64,000 nt of DNA, taken from the NCBI RefSeq assembly GCF_040270295.1, contig NZ_JBELOE010000211.1; one strand, given 5' to 3'. Below the pieces are notes generated by a model. It searched no databases. It saw only the letters and a program-made list of their open reading frames with translations, and was not told the origin of the DNA. The DNA is from Catenovulum sediminis (GTDB lineage Bacteria; Pseudomonadota; Gammaproteobacteria; Enterobacterales; Alteromonadaceae). Of the stretch, positions 51,248 to 59,025 are shown piece by piece (position 1 is the stretch's first letter; each line of letters opens with the position of its first letter). The translations under genes and the position numbers were made by a program.

Positions 51248-51832
51248 ATGACAAAAAACAAACTCATCAAGAGTGTATTACAATCGAAAAGCATCTTCTC
51301 CAATAAGGAAACGTATTTTTTCTTGGCTCCATTTGGGGACATTTTGAGTGGCTTTTTTTGTGAAATGACGCCAAGAGGAGCGTATGTATGGAAATTTGTT
51401 TACCCTTTATTTGATATTTCTGGGCAGTTGCATTTGTCATATAGTTCTCGATTAGCCTACCCGGAAGATTTTATTGACTATAAAGACGTTGATAAGTCAA
51501 AGCTAGCTCAGGAATTTCTCTTTCGAATAGTGGGGCACATTTGTGATGCCTATCAACGCAAGAGTCTGTCTGGCTTCTTGCAGCTTTGTGAAAGTCGTAG
51601 TGGGTTGTTAAATAATGAAGTGATCCAAGCAAGCTATGGTTGCGCTTTAATTTTGGATAGTCAAAATGAGTTGGGGTTAAAGTATTTAGAAAAAGCGATA
51701 CCATATTTGCCGGAAGGTTATAGGGCTAGTTGTTTAAAGGTGATTCATGGACTCCAGGGTGTTCCAAATGCACAACAAGCTATTTATGAGCTTAAAGCGG
51801 ATAATTTGCTGCGTTTAAAAATCAAATACTGA
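51248..51832 (+). CDS. Candidate immunity protein for the orphan nuclease tip
   Basis: The 194-residue soluble protein has no signal peptide, as expected for immunity against a cytoplasmic nuclease. Its N-terminal part is beta-rich (FLAPFGDILSGFF, YVWKFVYPLFDISGQL). The C-terminal part looks helical, with a repeat-like NELGLKYLEKAIPYLPEGYR segment. It starts 13 bases behind the restored end of the nuclease tip and has a good ATG. Unlike the toxin it is intact. I recognise no named immunity family, so the role rests on position. Confidence 0.55.
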   Translation: MTKNKLIKSVLQSKSIFSNKETYFFLAPFGDILSGFFCEMTPRGAYVWKFVYPLFDISGQLHLSYSSRLAYPEDFIDYKDVDKSKLAQEFLFRIVGHICDAYQRKSLSGFLQLCESRSGLLNNEVIQASYGCALILDSQNELGLKYLEKAIPYLPEGYRASCLKVIHGLQGVPNAQQAIYELKADNLLRLKIKY

Positions 51833-51915
51833 GGCTGGACCGCATAAGTACTGAGGGCGTAGTCGGAATAATAGATTAAGATATCATAACATCGTTTAAA
51901 CCACTTTGTGTTTGA

Positions 51916-52129
51916 AACACGCCAGATACTACCGCCATGACGTGCGCGCCAGTAAAAACAAACACACTTTGTATTTAGGCACTGCAGAAAAGGTGTATAC
52001 CACAACCGGTAACAGGCACAGTTTTGAATATAAGTTTTATATTGGCAACATAGTTATCACCGAAAGCACCAACAATAGCCAAAGTCAAGAAAACTATTTA
52101 CACAAAAACCATTTAGGTAGCCTAGTTAC
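51916..52129 (+). pseudogene. Rhs core fragment (copy 3), left half
   Basis: This 214-base stretch aligns without indels to 48083-48296 of the large Rhs fragment, with about a dozen mismatches by eye. It encodes ARYYRHDVRASKNKHTLYLG to YLHKNHLGSLVT. Homology stops at GTTAC (52125-52129), exactly where the matching sequence resumes at 52967. There is no proper start. It is a silent remnant split by the higBA segment. Confidence 0.85.
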
Positions 52130-52232
52130 CAAAGAAGGCATTCTGCACTGGGTTATATTACACCACACCAGAAGTATATTGAAATGAAAAATGCCGCTTA
52201 GAATTTCTACAGTAAAAGTTGACCATTGCAAC

Positions 52233-52523
52233 TTAGGTGGCGTGATAAATCTCTTCAACGTCATCAGCTGTGTATTCTTGCTGTACTTGCCACAGATCAT
52301 ACTTGGTTTGCTGATTGATCCAAGATTGAGCGGTTCCACCAAAAGCTTTGGCTAACTTAATAGCTACTTTAGGCGTAATGCCACGGCGACCATTCACAAT
52401 TTCGCTTAGTGCCGCTCTGGTCATGCTCATTTTTTCAGCCGTGCCTTTGATGTCCAATTCTAATGGCTCAAGGTACAACTCTTTTAAAGTTTCACCTGGG
52501 TGTGGTGGGTTAAACATCTGCAT
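52233..52523 (-). CDS. higA: HigA-type antitoxin (XRE family)
   Basis: The 96-residue protein matches the HigA family. It begins NPPHPGETLKELYLEPL, followed by an XRE helix-turn-helix with MSMTRAALSEIVNGRRGI and KVAIKLAKAFGGTAQSWINQ. HigA neutralises the HigB mRNA interferase and represses its own promoter. It follows higB by 11 bases, in the toxin-first order typical of higBA. Confidence 0.92.
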   Translation of the reverse strand: MQMFNPPHPGETLKELYLEPLELDIKGTAEKMSMTRAALSEIVNGRRGITPKVAIKLAKAFGGTAQSWINQQTKYDLWQVQQEYTADDVEEIYHAT

Positions 52524-52534
52524 AATATCTTCCT

Positions 52535-52813
52535 CTAATGGTAATCAAGGTAGTCAACAACCTCCGCATCACCGTTTTCAAACTTGAATGTTACTCGCCA
52601 GTTGCCGCTGACAGTAACAGCATAGTGGTTTTGTAACTCACCCTGAAGAGGGTGTAGCCTCGAACCGGGATACCTCATATCTTCAATATCCGTTGCTGAA
52701 TCCAGCTTGGCTAATATGTTTCGCAATCTTTTAACGTGGTCTTGCTTTACGCCTTTCGTGTTACCGGTCGTGAACAGAGTCTCCAGACCTTTATGTTTAA
52801 ATGATTTAATCAT
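52535..52813 (-). CDS. higB: HigB-type toxin (RelE superfamily)
   Basis: The 92-residue protein matches HigB mRNA interferases, which cut mRNA on the ribosome. The segments MIKSFKHKGLETLF, LHPLQGELQNHYAVTV and NWRVTFKFENGDAEVVDYLDYH are the family signature. Length and order are normal and the frame is intact. The pair sits in the middle of an Rhs remnant. Confidence 0.92.
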   Translation of the reverse strand: MIKSFKHKGLETLFTTGNTKGVKQDHVKRLRNILAKLDSATDIEDMRYPGSRLHPLQGELQNHYAVTVSGNWRVTFKFENGDAEVVDYLDYH

Positions 52814-52840
52814 CCCAATAGCCTTTTAGTTATGCCTTGA

Positions 52841-52862
52841 GTGTATCGTGTATCGATACGTG
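52841..52862 (-). promoter_or_regulatory. Probable higBA operator/promoter
   Basis: GTGTATC is repeated directly at 52841-52847 and 52848-52854 and faces GATACGTG at 52855-52862. The centre GTATCGATAC is a perfect 10-bp palindrome (52850-52859). It lies 28 to 49 bases upstream of the higB start, where HigA autorepression is expected. The promoter elements themselves are not clear. Confidence 0.5.
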
Positions 52863-52966
52863 AGTCAATCGGCCGCATGAAATATTTTCCACTGCTGAAG
52901 GGTCGTAAAGCCTGAACGCCTATATGAATAATATTGTTTTGGCTTTCAGTTTATTTTTGTATTCAC

Positions 52967-53030
52967 TAACCATAACCGATAAAACCAGATTAGTAGTACA
53001 ACGCACGGTTTATAACCCATGTGGAAAATC
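52967..53030 (+). pseudogene. Rhs core fragment (copy 3), right half
   Basis: About 64 bases continue the split Rhs copy: TITDKTRLVVQRTVYNPCGK corresponds to TITDKAGLVVQRTVYDPWGK of the large fragment at 48297-48355. It lacks start and stop signals of its own. It marks the right edge of the Rhs remnant region. Confidence 0.75.
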
Positions 53031-53139
53031 AGTCGTCATACAGCGCGAAAAATTCAGGTAAACCAAAAATAGCAGTCCTAGACTATACTCAATGAGCAGG
53101 TGGAAACGCTCTGCAACTGGGCAAAGAAAAGGGTAGGAT

Positions 53140-56100
53140 ATGGTCACATTTAGTTTATATATTTTTTTGTACATAGCGCTGGTTATTGTCTTGGTCAGCG
53201 CTTTGTTTGCTTGGACTAAATGTAAGGACTGGAGCGTACCGCTGGCCTCTTCGGCTTTAGTGTTGTTACTCATAGAAGGCTGGGTACAGCAAATGTCAGC
53301 CTCGTATTGGGTGGCGCTTGTTGTTCTATCATCGCTGGTGGCTTTGTTAAATTCTAAACTTAAAGCAAAAAAACATTTTGTGCTGCGTGATTATGTCAGT
53401 TTGAGCTTGTTTGTTATCGGGGTGGCCTTATTAACTTTGAGCGAACCTTTATTTTTTGGTGGACTATGTTGTATATACGCAGCTGCGGTCTATGTGCAAA
53501 ATAACCTGACTTCAATCTCAAACCGTTTTCGCCATCATCATGCCCTGATTGTAACTCTGAGCTCATTTGCACTGATAGTTGCGTTTACCTACACATTAGA
53601 GTTAAAACAACAAACATTTAAGCAGCAAAAATTAACTTTGATATCGAGTCATATTGAGCAGCTTTTTACACAAAGATGGCAAAATTTGCGTTATGCATTA
53701 GTCCGCTTAAACGATAGAGTCAACTCTCCCCAGCAGTATATAGATAGTCGCTATCACACTATAGATGCCAAAAATTACGTTAATCAAATCGATGCGATAG
53801 TGGCAATAGCCCGTGTAAAGCAAACGCAAATCGAGTGGCAAATACCGGAAAACAGCGAGTTCTCTGCTAAGTTTAAATCGGTGGTAAAGTTAATCGAAAG
53901 GGGAGAAAAAGTATCGTACCTACACAGTGGCAAACATAAACAGTTAACCGAGAACCAACTATTGGTTGTTTTTCCTGTTCATGACTCTAATTCGCACCTG
54001 ATGATACTTGTAGATCAGCAAAAATTATGGGCACCACTTACAAAATATGCAGCATCAGAAGGTGTGTGGCTTAACGTGCGATTGGCTTTAGCACAGCCGT
54101 TTATTCAGCAACTACAAATGCCCGATGCAGAGAAATGGCACGACTTTTCTGCAATCCAACCCAATTGGCAATTGCAAGTGGCATTTATGCCTAAACGTGA
54201 AATAAACTTAACTTTATTTAATAGCAATTATGTACTTGTTTTGGGGTTTGCATGCAGTTGTTTGTTTGGTTTGGTGTTGTATTTGTTTTTAGTGACGCGC
54301 CGGCAATCCAGAGCACTAACACAGCAAATTGAGGAGCGCGAAGAGCTGCATGCTAAATTTATTACCGAAAAAAACAGAACTGAGATATCGGCAGAAGTTT
54401 CGGCTTTGGGCGTATGGGAGTGGGATGTTAAAAGCGGTGCATTGGTGTGGGATAGTAAAATGCATGATATATATGAAACCCCACAAGCCATTCAAGACAA
54501 CCTGGGATACGCCTTTTGGCAACAAAGCGTGCATCCTGAAGATATTAGCAATGCTGAGCAGACGATAGCCAATGCGTTAGATAGTAAATCAGAGTGGAAT
54601 TATGAATTTAGAATTATCACTCCGAGTAAAGCTTGCAAATATGTCAAGGCCAATGCGCGCCCAATATTAAACGAGCAGGGAGAAGTGGTAAAACTTGTGG
54701 GCGGGAATATGGAAATCACTCACGAACGCACGTTAGAAGCGCGTTTACTCGAAGCTAAAGAAGCGGCAGAGCAGGCTAATCATGCAAAATCAACCTTTCT
54801 GGCAAATATGAGTCATGAAATCAGAACGCCCATGAATGGTGTTATTGGCATTACAGAATTACTGCAAACAACAGAATTAACGGCGCAGCAGCAAGATTAT
54901 TTAAATATGATTGCAAGTTCAGCAGAGTCATTGTTGGGTTTGCTAAATAATATTTTAGATATTTCCAAAGTTGAATCAGGCCAATTAGAAATAGAGCGTA
55001 CGCCATTTTATTTTGCCGAGCGCACCGGTGATGCAATTAAAAGCTTTGCGCCTTTGGCGCATAGCAAAAATATCAGCCTTGATTTTTATATCTCACCGGA
55101 TATTCCAGATTGTGTATTAGGTGACCCCGTCCGTTTGAATCAAATTATTTTTAACCTAGTCGGTAATGCAGTGAAATTTACTGCTAAAGGCGGTGTAACG
55201 GTTGAAATGTTAAGAGATGAGCAGCAAAGTGCAGCTGCAGATACCTCGTTTACGTTACAAATTGTCGTCAGTGATACGGGATGTGGTATTTCAGACGATG
55301 AACAGGCCAAGATATTTGAACCATTTAAACAAGCTGACAGTTCCACCACACGCAAGTACGGAGGTTCTGGATTAGGATTAACGATAGTGCAGCAACTTGT
55401 GGCTTTATTGGGCGGAAACCTTGAACTCATTAGTGAGAAAAAACTGGGAAGCAAGTTTATTATTAGTCTCCCTATGCTTGAATCCGACGAATGCGAAAAG
55501 CATGACGAAGCGCCCTGGCAACGTACGAAAAATGCTTTTAAAGGCTTAAAATGTTTAGTCGTCGATGACAATGAAATTAACCGCCGCTGGCTAAAAGACA
55601 TGATGACGGCTTGGGGGTGTAAAGTAGATCTGGCAAACTCAGGCAAGCAAGCTTTTAACCTAATAAAACACAGTAACAAAAACGGCAATTTATATGATGT
55701 ATTGTTACTCGATAACTTAATGCCGGGTATGACAGGCGTTGAGCTGATTAAAGAACTTACGCAGCAAAATCAAACTTGGCCAAGCGTGATTATGATGTTG
55801 TCTTCTTCTATCGTATCAAGTGATTATTCTGAACTTACAGCGCTTGGTATTGATGAAATTCTTACCAAACCAGTTAAACAATCTGAAATTTTTAACAGTA
55901 TCCTTGCACTTGTTGATGTTAATCAAGCGCCAGATGAAAGGGAACCGGAAAGCCAACAACCGCTTGCTAAATCCTTGAATATTTTGGTGGCTGAAGATAA
56001 TTTTGTAAATCAGAAATTACTGAAGGAGTTACTCGAAAGTCGCGAGCACAATGTGACCATAGTGAATGATGGTATTGAGGCACAATACCACGCAAAAACA

Positions 56101-56784
56101 GGCGCTTATGACCTCATTTTAATGGATGTGCAAATGCCAAATATGGACGGACTAGAGGCCACAAAACGTATTCGAGCGTTTGAGCAAACTTCAGATATTA
56201 ATAATTGGATTATTGGTTTGACGGCGAATGCACTCAAAGGAGATAAGGAATTGTGTTTGCAAGCTGGTATGGATTTATATATGACTAAGCCTATTAATGG
56301 TGCGAAACTTATCTCGATAATAGAAAAAGGGCCAGTCAGTGAACGTTTGAAAAGTAATAAAAAGTTACAAGACGCCCCCAGTGATGCGCCTCTCAACTCT
56401 GGATATTCTGCAAGTCAATACTATGCTCAAATAGATAACACTGCCTTATTTGATTTGGAACGTGGTTTGTTATCAACTGGCAACGATAACGCGCTTTTAG
56501 ATGATGTAATCGCATTGGTTTTATCAGTGCTTCCTGAGATCACGTCTGAATTGCAAGAAGCTATGGAAAATTATGAAGAACAAAAATTTAAAGCTGGTTT
56601 GCATAAATTAAAAGGCATGCTTGGAAACTTGGCAAACAATTGCGTGACAGAAATCATCGCAGACTTGGAATACAGCCCAAGTGGCGAACATGGACTCGAA
56701 TTAAGCGAAAAAATGGCGGTTATACAACACTTAATCGATAAGTTGTCTAATGAACTACAAAACTACAACGAAAAAGGCAATTAA
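53140..56784 (+). CDS. Hybrid sensor histidine kinase with two receiver domains and HPt
   Basis: This 1214-residue membrane kinase has several N-terminal helices (about 1-150), a sensory region up to a further helix near 365-385, and a PAS domain (about 415-530). The kinase core has H559 (NMSHEIRTPMNG), NLVGNAVKF, SDTGCGIS and GSGLGLTIV. Two receiver domains follow with D858 (LLLDNLMPGM) and D996 (LILMDVQMPNMDG), then an HPt domain with H1155 (GLHKLKGML). This is a complete intramolecular phosphorelay of the BarA/TorS kind. AGGA lies ahead of ATG 53140. The receiver-GGDEF gene starts five bases after the stop. Confidence 0.93.
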   Translation: MVTFSLYIFLYIALVIVLVSALFAWTKCKDWSVPLASSALVLLLIEGWVQQMSASYWVALVVLSSLVALLNSKLKAKKHFVLRDYVSLSLFVIGVALLTLSEPLFFGGLCCIYAAAVYVQNNLTSISNRFRHHHALIVTLSSFALIVAFTYTLELKQQTFKQQKLTLISSHIEQLFTQRWQNLRYALVRLNDRVNSPQQYIDSRYHTIDAKNYVNQIDAIVAIARVKQTQIEWQIPENSEFSAKFKSVVKLIERGEKVSYLHSGKHKQLTENQLLVVFPVHDSNSHLMILVDQQKLWAPLTKYAASEGVWLNVRLALAQPFIQQLQMPDAEKWHDFSAIQPNWQLQVAFMPKREINLTLFNSNYVLVLGFACSCLFGLVLYLFLVTRRQSRALTQQIEEREELHAKFITEKNRTEISAEVSALGVWEWDVKSGALVWDSKMHDIYETPQAIQDNLGYAFWQQSVHPEDISNAEQTIANALDSKSEWNYEFRIITPSKACKYVKANARPILNEQGEVVKLVGGNMEITHERTLEARLLEAKEAAEQANHAKSTFLANMSHEIRTPMNGVIGITELLQTTELTAQQQDYLNMIASSAESLLGLLNNILDISKVESGQLEIERTPFYFAERTGDAIKSFAPLAHSKNISLDFYISPDIPDCVLGDPVRLNQIIFNLVGNAVKFTAKGGVTVEMLRDEQQSAAADTSFTLQIVVSDTGCGISDDEQAKIFEPFKQADSSTTRKYGGSGLGLTIVQQLVALLGGNLELISEKKLGSKFIISLPMLESDECEKHDEAPWQRTKNAFKGLKCLVVDDNEINRRWLKDMMTAWGCKVDLANSGKQAFNLIKHSNKNGNLYDVLLLDNLMPGMTGVELIKELTQQNQTWPSVIMMLSSSIVSSDYSELTALGIDEILTKPVKQSEIFNSILALVDVNQAPDEREPESQQPLAKSLNILVAEDNFVNQKLLKELLESREHNVTIVNDGIEAQYHAKTGAYDLILMDVQMPNMDGLEATKRIRAFEQTSDINNWIIGLTANALKGDKELCLQAGMDLYMTKPINGAKLISIIEKGPVSERLKSNKKLQDAPSDAPLNSGYSASQYYAQIDNTALFDLERGLLSTGNDNALLDDVIALVLSVLPEITSELQEAMENYEEQKFKAGLHKLKGMLGNLANNCVTEIIADLEYSPSGEHGLELSEKMAVIQHLIDKLSNELQNYNEKGN

Positions 56785-56789
56785 ATGGT

Positions 56790-57698
56790 ATGAGTAGTGT
56801 TAACAAGCTGAAGGTTTTAATTGCGGATGACGATCTCATTACGCGCATGTTGCTGCAAAGAAACTTAACGGCATGGGGGTATCAGGTACATGTTGCGTCT
56901 GATGGCGAGCAAGCATGGGATATTGTGAATGCGGAAGACAATCTGCGCCTTTTTATTGTTGATTGGGGGATGCCAAAGTTAGATGGTTTAGAGTTTTGTC
57001 GCACTTTGAAATCCGAATGTGACTACTTTTTATATATTATTATGTTAACCGGACGAAGCGGCACGGATAACATTGTTGAAGCCATGTCAGGTGGTGCTGA
57101 TGATTTCGTCACTAAACCTTTTGTTGCTGAAGAGCTGCGTGTTCGTTTGCAAGTGGGAGAGCGGATATTAGAACAAGAAAAAAAATTGGAGTTTTATGCA
57201 AACCGAGATTATCTAACGGGTGCATGGAACAGAAGAGTGATACTAAATCATTTGCGTGAAGAGTGGGAGCGTAGCGTCAGGGAGCGCACGAAACTGAGTG
57301 TGGTGATATTTGATTTGGATATGTTTAAACAAATTAATGACCGGTATGGGCATCAAGCGGGAGACCAAGCAATCAGTGTATTTTGTTCTATCGTAATGGG
57401 TAATATTAGACCTTATGATAAATTAGGCCGCTACGGAGGTGAGGAGTTTCTTCTGGTATTGCCGAACACCCACGAGCAAGAAGCAGTTTTAGTTGCAGAG
57501 CGGTGCTGCACTCAAGTAGCGGATGTGAACATACCCTTACCTGGACAAGATACACTAACCGTGACGGTGAGTGCAGGGGTTGCAATCAGTGATGCGGGTA
57601 ACCCGCCAATGAATGATTTATTTAAAAACTGCGACAAAGCGCTTTATCAAGCAAAAAATAACGGTCGAAATCAAGTGGTTTTATATAGGCAGAGTTAA
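56790..57698 (+). CDS. Receiver-GGDEF response regulator (diguanylate cyclase)
   Basis: The 302-residue protein has a receiver domain (phosphoacceptor D58, LFIVDWGMPKLDG) joined to a GGDEF domain with the active site YGGEEF. The I-site RPYD lies five residues upstream. This is the PleD/WspR type without a second receiver. It should make cyclic di-GMP when phosphorylated, most simply by the HPt domain of the kinase encoded directly upstream. Confidence 0.93.
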   Translation: MSSVNKLKVLIADDDLITRMLLQRNLTAWGYQVHVASDGEQAWDIVNAEDNLRLFIVDWGMPKLDGLEFCRTLKSECDYFLYIIMLTGRSGTDNIVEAMSGGADDFVTKPFVAEELRVRLQVGERILEQEKKLEFYANRDYLTGAWNRRVILNHLREEWERSVRERTKLSVVIFDLDMFKQINDRYGHQAGDQAISVFCSIVMGNIRPYDKLGRYGGEEFLLVLPNTHEQEAVLVAERCCTQVADVNIPLPGQDTLTVTVSAGVAISDAGNPPMNDLFKNCDKALYQAKNNGRNQVVLYRQS

Positions 57699-57702
57699 GT
57701 GT

Positions 57703-58119
57703 ATGCAAATAGTGAGACTGATTTATCATAGCTTGGCCAGTTACAACCTGAGTAAAAGTGAAATTAAACAAATACAGCAGTGTTCAAGTCAGTTTAACGC
57801 GATAAATAAAGTTACCGGTATGTTGGTTTATGACAATTTAAGGTTTTTACAACTACTCGAAGGGGAAACTGTTGTAATTAATGATTTATATAACCGAATT
57901 GTGAATGATAAAAGGCATAATTGTGTACAGCTCGTTCATTTTGGTGAGTTAAATAATAGAAGGTTTACAGAATGGTCAATGGGCGTTGCTTATATGCCGG
58001 TATCTAAAAAAACATTTGTTGAGTCAAAATACGGTGGATTTTTCCCTGATAAATTCAACGCATATGAGGCTACTCGGTATTTGCAGGAGGTGAGAGAGTT
58101 TGCCGTCGAAAGCATGTAA
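57703..58119 (+). CDS. BLUF-domain blue-light sensor
   Basis: The 138-residue protein is a single BLUF domain that binds FAD and senses blue light. The photocycle residues are present: Y8 (VRLIYHS), N32 (QFNAIN) and Q50 (LRFLQLLEGE). TGMLVYD and the closing MGVAYMP strand also fit. It has about 40 extra helical residues at the C-terminus and no output domain. ATG 57703 lies four bases after the upstream stop; the longer open frame would overlap the GGDEF gene. The position suggests that light modulates the neighbouring kinase or cyclase by protein contact (inference). Confidence 0.88.
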   Translation: MQIVRLIYHSLASYNLSKSEIKQIQQCSSQFNAINKVTGMLVYDNLRFLQLLEGETVVINDLYNRIVNDKRHNCVQLVHFGELNNRRFTEWSMGVAYMPVSKKTFVESKYGGFFPDKFNAYEATRYLQEVREFAVESM

Positions 58120-58185
58120 TCAACGAGTGATGAGGTTTAATGTAACCATACCATCACTGCGATAATTACCATTTTAAGCTGTTGT

Positions 58186-58374
58186 TTAGATTAACCAAAA
58201 TACCAAAAAGGCGATTAAGCTAGAAACACCAAAAAATGCATATTCGATGCGTGCCATAACCAACTGGTCACGGTTATCAGACTTTTCAATTACACCCAAT
58301 ACAACGAAGGTGATAAACATAGCTAATGCAAGCAAAGTTGCATTAACTTCAAGCGCGCTGATTAAATTTTCCAT
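58186..58374 (-). CDS. Small membrane protein, function unknown
   Basis: The 62-residue product has two hydrophobic segments (LLALAMFITFVVLGVI and FFGVSSLIAFLVFWLI) joined by a charged loop with EKSDNRDQ. It is the only plausible gene in the gap between the BLUF and DUF3859 genes. The ribosome binding site is weak. It may be a real small inner-membrane protein, but this rests on composition. Confidence 0.45.
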   Translation of the reverse strand: MENLISALEVNATLLALAMFITFVVLGVIEKSDNRDQLVMARIEYAFFGVSSLIAFLVFWLI

Positions 58375-58550
58375 TGTGCTTCAACCCAGAAATAAAATTA
58401 AACTGCTAAATATGGTGCGTATTTTAATGAATGAGTGCCTAAAAAAACAAGTTTAATTGGTTTAAATCTGATCAAGCGTCAGTTTTCTTGCAATTTTAAC
58501 GCAAACTCCGCATTATTTTGCGCTTTTTGAGTCAATCTCCAGAGGTATTT

Positions 58551-58982
58551 ATGGCGAAATCTAAAGTTGTTGTAGAAATGCTAAGTTATGGTATCTACAG
58601 TAAGTGGGACAATAACGATAAATCTTTGCCAAAAATACAAGAATTTACCACTCAGGTGCCTGCCGAAGTTGATATCGAATTTGGATTTATTGTAAACATC
58701 AAAAAAGCGCGCGGTGCAAAAATTAGGTATTGTATATATCACCCAGACATACCAGATAAACATGGCCAAGCAATGCCCCCTTTTGATGGTGAAGAGTATG
58801 TACGCAACAACAGTTGGGATTTTTATCTGGGAGATACCATTTGGTTACCCATTGAAGATAAAATAGGTGAATGGCGAATGGAAATAGAACTTGATAACAA
58901 AATCATTGCCAGTAAAACATTTGATGTGTTTCAACCAGAATCAGCAGGTGAAATTGGTTTTTGGAAAAAACGCGGGTTTTAA
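58551..58982 (+). CDS. DUF3859 family protein
   Basis: The 143-residue protein has no signal peptide and a beta-rich sequence (VVVEMLSYGIYSKW, PAEVDIEFGFIVN, NSWDFYLGDTIWLPIEDKIG, GEWRMEIELDNKIIASKTF) that matches my memory of DUF3859. The fold looks like a small immunoglobulin-type sandwich. No function is known to me. AGAGG at 58541-58545 supports ATG 58551 over the longer frame. It lies 43 bases upstream of the Csx16-like/CARF-like gene. Confidence 0.7.
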   Translation: MAKSKVVVEMLSYGIYSKWDNNDKSLPKIQEFTTQVPAEVDIEFGFIVNIKKARGAKIRYCIYHPDIPDKHGQAMPPFDGEEYVRNNSWDFYLGDTIWLPIEDKIGEWRMEIELDNKIIASKTFDVFQPESAGEIGFWKKRGF

Positions 58983-59025
58983 TTTGCTGGCAACTTAAAA
59001 ACAGCGCGCAATTAACAGGTAAATA

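Larger units (their letters stand above)
52131..52966. mobile_element. About 836-bp inserted segment carrying higBA
   Basis: Rhs homology stops at 52129 and resumes at 52967 at the same alignment position (48296). The segment between is flanked by near-identical 5-mers, TTACC on the left and TAACC on the right, which resemble a target-site duplication. It carries the higB-higA pair and short non-coding flanks. No transposase or terminal inverted repeat is visible, so the way it entered is unknown. Confidence 0.6.

Noticed and set aside
52125..52971. Integron cassette with attC site around higBA
   Set aside because: Toxin-antitoxin cassettes are common in integrons and GTTAC/TAACC at the edges looked suggestive. 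The edges do not fit GTTRRRY, and no imperfect attC hairpin or integrase is visible.
47650..53030. Insertion sequence or prophage as the cause of the Rhs region
   Set aside because: No transposase, integrase or phage structural gene was found in any frame, and no long terminal repeats flank the region.
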